In this document: positions 22,691-25,929 of the stretch, in pieces
How the letters are laid out: each line of letters starts with the position of its first letter
How positions within the stretch are numbered: position 1 is the first letter of the stretch
Source of the DNA: a virus
IMG/VR virus record: IMGVR_UViG_3300036884_000080
Span: 1-25,929 of that record
Length of the DNA stretch: 25,929 bases
Direction: 5' to 3' (one strand)
Notes under the pieces: model-generated
Told to the model about the DNA's origin: nothing
The model's database searches: none
What the model saw: only the letters and a program-made list of their open reading frames with translations
Translations under genes and position numbers: made by a program

Positions 22691-23226
22691 TGGCTGACAA
22701 CACACCGGTCAAGGTCGCCGTCGACTGCTCCACCCCTGACCGTGACGCAGTGGTCGCGTACACGCAGGACCAGGTCGAGGCCGTCCTCAAGCAGCGCACC
22801 GACGGGAACATCACGAGCGAGGAAGCGGCAGCGACCCTCGTCGCGCTCGCCGACCAGGCCGTCGATGCAGCCGGGATCCCCGACCGCGTCACGGTCGTGC
22901 CGCTCGTCGCCGACGAGCTCACACAACGCGCCATCGACCAGGCCGCAGCCGAAGCCGCCGCCGCAGCCCCGGCGACCCCCGCGGAACTCGCAGCCGTCCC
23001 GGCACAGATGGCCGCCGCGAACCTCGCCGCCACGTTCACGACGACAGACGAGGTAGCCGCCGCAGCCGAGCAGCTCCACGCCGCAGCCAAGGCGGGTATC
23101 GCGAACTTCAAAGCCGACCTCGCCGCCTGGGCGACGCTGACGGACGCCCAGAAGCTCTCGCACGTCCAGGGGCTGATGCAGTCGATGGTCGCCGTCCTGC
23201 AGAACCTCACCGGCGACTACTCGTAA
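22690..23226 (+). CDS. Helical Ala-rich protein of the distal tail region
   Basis: A 178-residue protein from ATG 22690 in a TAATG overlap with the previous gene. It is almost wholly alpha-helical and Ala rich, with YTQDQVEAVLKQRTDGNITSEEA-like segments, a low-complexity Ala/Pro stretch at about 94-112 and LTDAQKLSHVQGLMQSMVAVL. No family is recognised; a chaperone or tail accessory for the preceding appendage protein is possible from position. Confidence 0.5.
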   Translation: MADNTPVKVAVDCSTPDRDAVVAYTQDQVEAVLKQRTDGNITSEEAAATLVALADQAVDAAGIPDRVTVVPLVADELTQRAIDQAAAEAAAAAPATPAELAAVPAQMAAANLAATFTTTDEVAAAAEQLHAAAKAGIANFKADLAAWATLTDAQKLSHVQGLMQSMVAVLQNLTGDYS

Positions 23227-23258
23227 CCGCGTTACACCACCTGGACAGCGGCCCGAGC

Positions 23259-23267
23259 CGAATCTAG
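23259..23267 (+). promoter_or_regulatory. Start-associated element copy 9 (CGAATCTAG), lysis cassette
   Basis: CGAATCTAG then ACCG then ATG at 23272, identical over 16 bases with copies 5 and 7. It lies in the 45-base gap before the endolysin gene and would start the lysis cassette as a separate transcript. Confidence 0.72.
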
Positions 23268-23271
23268 ACCG

Positions 23272-23916
23272 ATGCTCGCCACTCTGAAGAAGCTGGTCAC
23301 GCGCGACACGCGCGCCGGGATCGTGAAGTGGGCACGGGGATGGGGTGTCGCGAACGAGCCGCAGATCCACTACCGCGAGACGCGGCCGATGCCGCTCACC
23401 GCGACACTGCCGTTGACGACGGACTGTTCCGGCTTCGTGACGCTCTGCTACTTCCTCGCCGGCGCACCCGACCCGAACGGGCTCGGCTACAACGGGCAGG
23501 GCTACACCAGGACGCTGCTCGCCCACGGCAAGCACATCCCGCTCGCACAGGTGAAGCCGGGAGACGTGATCGTGTACGGGCCCGGGGCGGGATGGCACAC
23601 CGCCCTGATCGTCGAGGCAGGACCTGACCCGCTGACCGTCTCGCACGGCCAGGAGAAGGGTCCGGAGCTTGTCCGTGTCTCACAGGACGGCAGGCTTCCG
23701 CAGACGTATCTGCGGTTCCCGACGAACGCGCGGCAGGCGAAGAAGCATGTGCCGAACGCGCCGCCGGTCAAGCCGATCGTGCAGCCGGTGCAGCCGAAGG
23801 CGAACGTCACTCCGGCTGACCCCTACCCCGACGCGGCGCCATCCCAGAAGCCGTCGCGCCGGCGAAGGCGAACGTCACAAAAGGCGGACCACTACCCGGA
23901 CGCCAAGCCACAGTGA
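23272..23916 (+). CDS. Endolysin-like NlpC/P60 peptidase
   Basis: A 214-residue protein started at the ATG behind copy 9. Residues about 30-145 are an NlpC/P60 cysteine peptidase domain with likely catalytic C52 (TTDCSGFVTLCY) and H109 (GWHTALIVE), which would cut stem-peptide bonds in peptidoglycan; VKPGDVIVYG is also typical. The C-terminal tail has repeated segments (KANVTPADPYPDA and KADHYPDAKP) around an Arg-rich stretch. No signal peptide is seen, consistent with release by the holin encoded downstream. Confidence 0.8.
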   Translation: MLATLKKLVTRDTRAGIVKWARGWGVANEPQIHYRETRPMPLTATLPLTTDCSGFVTLCYFLAGAPDPNGLGYNGQGYTRTLLAHGKHIPLAQVKPGDVIVYGPGAGWHTALIVEAGPDPLTVSHGQEKGPELVRVSQDGRLPQTYLRFPTNARQAKKHVPNAPPVKPIVQPVQPKANVTPADPYPDAAPSQKPSRRRRRTSQKADHYPDAKPQ

Positions 23917-24368
23917 GCGTCGACCCTTCCCGCGTGGGTCCGCCGATGAGCGACTACGACCGCGGCCTCAAGGAGGGCCGTATTGACGCGCTCCTCGAGT
24001 CGCACACGAAGGGCATCGCGAGGATCAACGGGAGTATCGAACGGTTCGCCCAGTCTGTCGAGGCGTTGGAGGCGGCGGTCATCGAGGGCCTGGAGAAGCT
24101 CTCGTCCGCGGTCCGCACGTTGCAGGAGCAAGGCCGGGCAGCGGCGCTCGCGGTGCAGGTCGCCGCCGAGACGCTCGAGGCCGATGCTGCCCGTCGCCGC
24201 TTGGAACTTGAGACGAAGGCGACAGAGCTGGCGGCCACGGCGTCGGCGCTGGCGGCCACGGAGACGAAGTCAGACCGGAGCTTCTCGAAGCGGGAACGGT
24301 TCGCGGGGCTCGTGGTCGCCGTCGGCGCGGTCGTCGTCACCATCCTCACCGCTACCGGCCACCTCTAG
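23913..24368 (+). CDS. Coiled-coil protein with C-terminal membrane segment (lysis accessory)
   Basis: A 151-residue protein from GTG at a GTGA overlap. A long coiled coil (about residues 30-120, Ala/Glu/Arg rich) is followed by one hydrophobic segment near the C-terminus (FAGLVVAVGAVVVTILTA). This architecture resembles XhlA-type holin partners. It lies between endolysin and holin, so a role in membrane disruption or timing is likely, though tail attachment cannot be excluded. Confidence 0.65.
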   Translation: MSVDPSRVGPPMSDYDRGLKEGRIDALLESHTKGIARINGSIERFAQSVEALEAAVIEGLEKLSSAVRTLQEQGRAAALAVQVAAETLEADAARRRLELETKATELAATASALAATETKSDRSFSKRERFAGLVVAVGAVVVTILTATGHL

Positions 24369-24371
24369 AAG

Positions 24372-24467
24372 GTGAACGTCATCTACCCCGCCATCGTGTC
24401 GCAGCTCCTCGTCGTGATCGTCCCGCTCGCCGCCGCCGCCGCCCTCGTCTACACCTTCGCCCACTGA
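24372..24467 (+). CDS. 31-residue single-pass membrane peptide
   Basis: A very short gene from GTG 24372, four bases after the coiled-coil gene. The product is essentially one transmembrane segment (IVSQLLVVIVPLAAAAALVY) with short polar ends. AGAAGG lies immediately before the start, too close for a normal ribosome site, so coupling is more likely. Placed before the holin, it could be an antiholin or second lysis peptide; no family is known to me for it. Confidence 0.5.
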   Translation: MNVIYPAIVSQLLVVIVPLAAAAALVYTFAH

Positions 24468-24477
24468 AAGGAACCCC

Positions 24478-24705
24478 GTGACACCGTCCAAGACAACCCT
24501 CATCGACGCGGCAGAGCGCGCAGGCGCGACGTTCGCGCAGGCGTTCCTCGCCGCCGTCACGCTCGGCCACACCGTCGCACCCGCAGTCACCGACCTTAGA
24601 GCGCTCGAGCTCGCCGCCATCGCCGGCGCCTACGCAGTCGGCAAGTACCTCCTCGTCCAGGCGAACGCGTTCCTCGCCAAGCAGCCGGTCACGCCCGCGA
24701 AGTGA
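24478..24705 (+). CDS. Holin (r1t-like)
   Basis: A 75-residue protein from GTG preceded by the Shine-Dalgarno AAAGGA (24467-24472), one of the few clear ribosome sites in the late region. It has an N-terminal amphipathic region with AERAGATFAQAFLAAVTLG and a second hydrophobic stretch (LELAAIAGAYAVGKYLLV), matching the r1t-like holins common in actinophages. It would form membrane lesions at lysis and release the endolysin. It overlaps the next gene by GTGA. Confidence 0.78.
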   Translation: MTPSKTTLIDAAERAGATFAQAFLAAVTLGHTVAPAVTDLRALELAAIAGAYAVGKYLLVQANAFLAKQPVTPAK

Positions 24706-25340
24706 CCGGCAAGCCGGCGCCGAATCTGCTGACGTTCACGCTCGCAGACCTCGCACAGTTCAAGGACACCGGCTGCTACCCGCCGACCCAGTCCGAGAAC
24801 CACGCGCTCTTCTATGTCGGCCGAGACGACGTCCACGGCGTCCTCGCCTACCTCTTCTCACGGGTGACGCAGGCCGTCGACCTCAACATGTTCGGCTACG
24901 ACGACGACGAACTCAACGGCCTACTGATGGGGCTCGCGGAGAACCCGAAGGTCGCCGTCCAGGTCACCCTTGACAAGTCGCAGGCCGGTGGCGTGCACGA
25001 GCGGGCGATCCTCGCCTCCGATGTCGCCACCGACCCGGCCGCGTACAACTCGAGCTTCGCGGTCGGCACGTCCGCCACCCACCAGATCACGCACACGAAA
25101 GGCGGCGTCCTCGACAACGTCGTCGGCTTCGAAGGCTCGACGAACCTGTCCGGCTCCGGCGAGGGCGTCTTCGTCGTCGGCTCCGCGAAGGCCGGCGGTA
25201 CCGGCTTCAAAGCGCAGAACAACACGCTCATGGTCTTCACGGACGGCGGCACGATCAACAGCTTCCGCGAGGAGCTCCGCGCCGAGCACCGCACCGTGGT
25301 CGCGCAGGGCGGCGCGCTCGCCGCGAAAGCCGCCGCCTAG
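24702..25340 (+). CDS. HKD phospholipase-D-like protein, lysis-module copy
   Basis: A 212-residue paralog of the protein at 7169-7816, from GTG at a GTGA overlap with the holin. The HKD motif is complete (H131, K133, D138 in HTKGGVLD) and is followed by GFEGSTN (N148). Long shared stretches include FYVGRDDVHGVL and TLDKSQ.GG.HE.AIL; I judge identity at roughly half of positions by eye. Its position after the holin suggests action late in infection, on membrane phospholipid or nucleic acid. CGAATCT at 24721 inside the gene resembles the promoter element but lacks CTAG. Confidence 0.8.
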   Translation: MTGKPAPNLLTFTLADLAQFKDTGCYPPTQSENHALFYVGRDDVHGVLAYLFSRVTQAVDLNMFGYDDDELNGLLMGLAENPKVAVQVTLDKSQAGGVHERAILASDVATDPAAYNSSFAVGTSATHQITHTKGGVLDNVVGFEGSTNLSGSGEGVFVVGSAKAGGTGFKAQNNTLMVFTDGGTINSFREELRAEHRTVVAQGGALAAKAAA

Positions 25341-25576
25341 CCGACGCGGAGCGGCAGCGCCGTGCACGCGCACGGCCGCCGCGTACACGACGGATTCTCG
25401 TTGAAGCCGGGCAGGTGCTCGTAGACCTCAGCTAGGTTCGCGAACCGGCGGCCGTGCAACGCCCGGCCGACGGGGCAGGCTGTCTCGTGAGCCACGTACT
25501 CCCACACGAGCCCGTCCAGGTCGCCGGCGGCCTCCAGTTCGTCCCAGGTGCGGTAGCGTCTCAGCGGCCCGTTCAA
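25337..25576 (-). CDS. Stand-alone MuF C-terminal-like domain protein, minus strand
   Basis: A 79-residue protein that starts at TTG (25576-25574) since an in-frame stop lies just upstream. From DLDGLVWEYVAHETACPVG through LPGFNENPSC to CACTALPL it aligns with the metal-binding end of the MuF-like protein encoded at 7813-8595 (DLIDGWEY, CDPCAELDG, LPDFGGNPDC, CRCRAIPL), keeping most Cys positions. It lacks the N-terminal half. It converges with the HKD gene, and the two stop codons share CTAG. The function is unknown; the homology is by eye. Confidence 0.6.
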   Translation of the reverse strand: MNGPLRRYRTWDELEAAGDLDGLVWEYVAHETACPVGRALHGRRFANLAEVYEHLPGFNENPSCTRRPCACTALPLRVG

Positions 25577-25608
25577 ACGCGTGCTACGGCGTTAGCCGCA
25601 CGTGATCT

Positions 25609-25878
25609 TCACGGCGCCATACCGGGCTTCACCTCGAAGGCCGGGCTGCACCCCTGTTGCGCTGCGCCGGAGATCCACGGGATGCATTGTCCGACATCGG
25701 CCATCCGCTGCTGAGCATCCTTCGCCGCCGACCCACAGAGTATGGCCCCAGCGCCGTACTGGACGCACGTCGTGTAGTTGAGACCGACATGGGCGAGCCT
25801 TGTGTCCATGCGCCCCGACAGGTAGAGCGCGCCGACGGCGAGCACGACGACGACGAGGATGATGACGGGGCGCTTCAT
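25609..25878 (-). CDS. Small membrane-anchored Cys-containing protein, minus strand
   Basis: An 89-residue protein from ATG 25878. It has a basic start and one hydrophobic segment (VIILVVVVLAVGALYLSG), then an exported-looking domain with four cysteines (TTCVQYG, ILCGSAA, GQCIPW, QGCSPA) that could form two disulfides. On the minus strand TATGAT (25891-25886) lies seven bases before the start, a good -10 box for a leaderless host-type promoter; starts at 25890 or 25887 are alternatives. A cell-envelope or superinfection-related moron is possible but unproven. Confidence 0.6.
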   Translation of the reverse strand: MKRPVIILVVVVLAVGALYLSGRMDTRLAHVGLNYTTCVQYGAGAILCGSAAKDAQQRMADVGQCIPWISGAAQQGCSPAFEVKPGMAP

Positions 25879-25885
25879 GAGCACC

Positions 25886-25891
25886 ATCATA
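25886..25891 (-). promoter_or_regulatory. Host-type -10 box TATGAT before the minus-strand membrane protein
   Basis: TATGAT on the minus strand, seven bases before the ATG at 25878, near-consensus for bacterial sigma-70 and correctly placed for a leaderless message. No clear -35 box is visible. It contrasts with the CGAAYCTAG elements used on the plus strand. Confidence 0.5.
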
Positions 25892-25929
25892 TCGAGCGAT
25901 TGACCGGAGGCAGCCACGGGAGGACTGTT

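Noticed and set aside
24721-24729. CGAATCTGC, similar to the start-associated element, with the same GGCGC prefix
   Set aside because: It lacks CTAG, lies 19 bases inside the second HKD gene and has no start codon at the right distance; at most a decayed copy.
1-25929. CRISPR arrays, insertion sequences, attachment sites
   Set aside because: No regularly spaced repeats, transposase genes with terminal repeats, or tRNA-end duplications were seen by eye.

Overview
The window looks like about 26 kb of a tailed bacteriophage (or prophage) with a siphovirus-type head and tail module. The host is most likely a high-GC Actinomycetota bacterium. This rests on the very high GC content, the many GTG starts, the dense GTGA/ATGA stop-start overlaps and the apparent leaderless starts, some with a TANNNT -10 box. 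No integrase or repressor is visible, so lifestyle cannot be decided. Nearly everything is on the + strand; three small genes are on the - strand.

Layout. Positions 1-3225 hold the end of a DnaB-type replicative helicase, a replication-initiator-like protein whose own gene contains iteron-like repeats, an HTH protein that may be the small terminase, several small Cys-rich proteins, and a sigma-70-like factor whose region 2 and region 4 lie in different frames. Positions 3222-9340 hold the large terminase, portal, a lytic transglycosylase-like protein, an HKD phospholipase-D-like protein, a MuF-type head protein and a gpG-like protein. Positions 9341-9552 are non-coding and contain a four-arm tRNA-like fold plus two further hairpins. 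Positions 9553-15008 hold a connector-like protein, a protease/scaffold gene with a nested in-frame scaffold, a decoration protein, the major capsid protein, an accessory domain protein and a head-tail connector. Positions 15032-23226 hold the tail tube protein, frameshifted tail assembly chaperones, a tape measure gene that changes frame at a perfect slippery heptamer, a hub-like tail protein and distal tail proteins. Positions 23272-25340 are a lysis cassette: NlpC/P60 endolysin, coiled-coil membrane protein, tiny membrane peptide, holin and a second HKD protein. The - strand genes lie at 10083-10304 and 25337-25878.

The main discovery is a nine-copy element, CGAA(T/C)CTAG, always on the + strand. 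Eight copies end 3 to 6 bases before an ATG or GTG with no Shine-Dalgarno sequence between, and the ninth ends 3 bases before the tRNA-like fold. It sits where a -10 element would for leaderless or near-leaderless transcripts. The first copy begins 14 bases after the end of the sigma-like gene. My leading hypothesis is that the phage sigma factor reads these elements as its own late promoters, including one inside the protease gene that would launch the scaffold separately. This is inference from sequence and needs transcript mapping.
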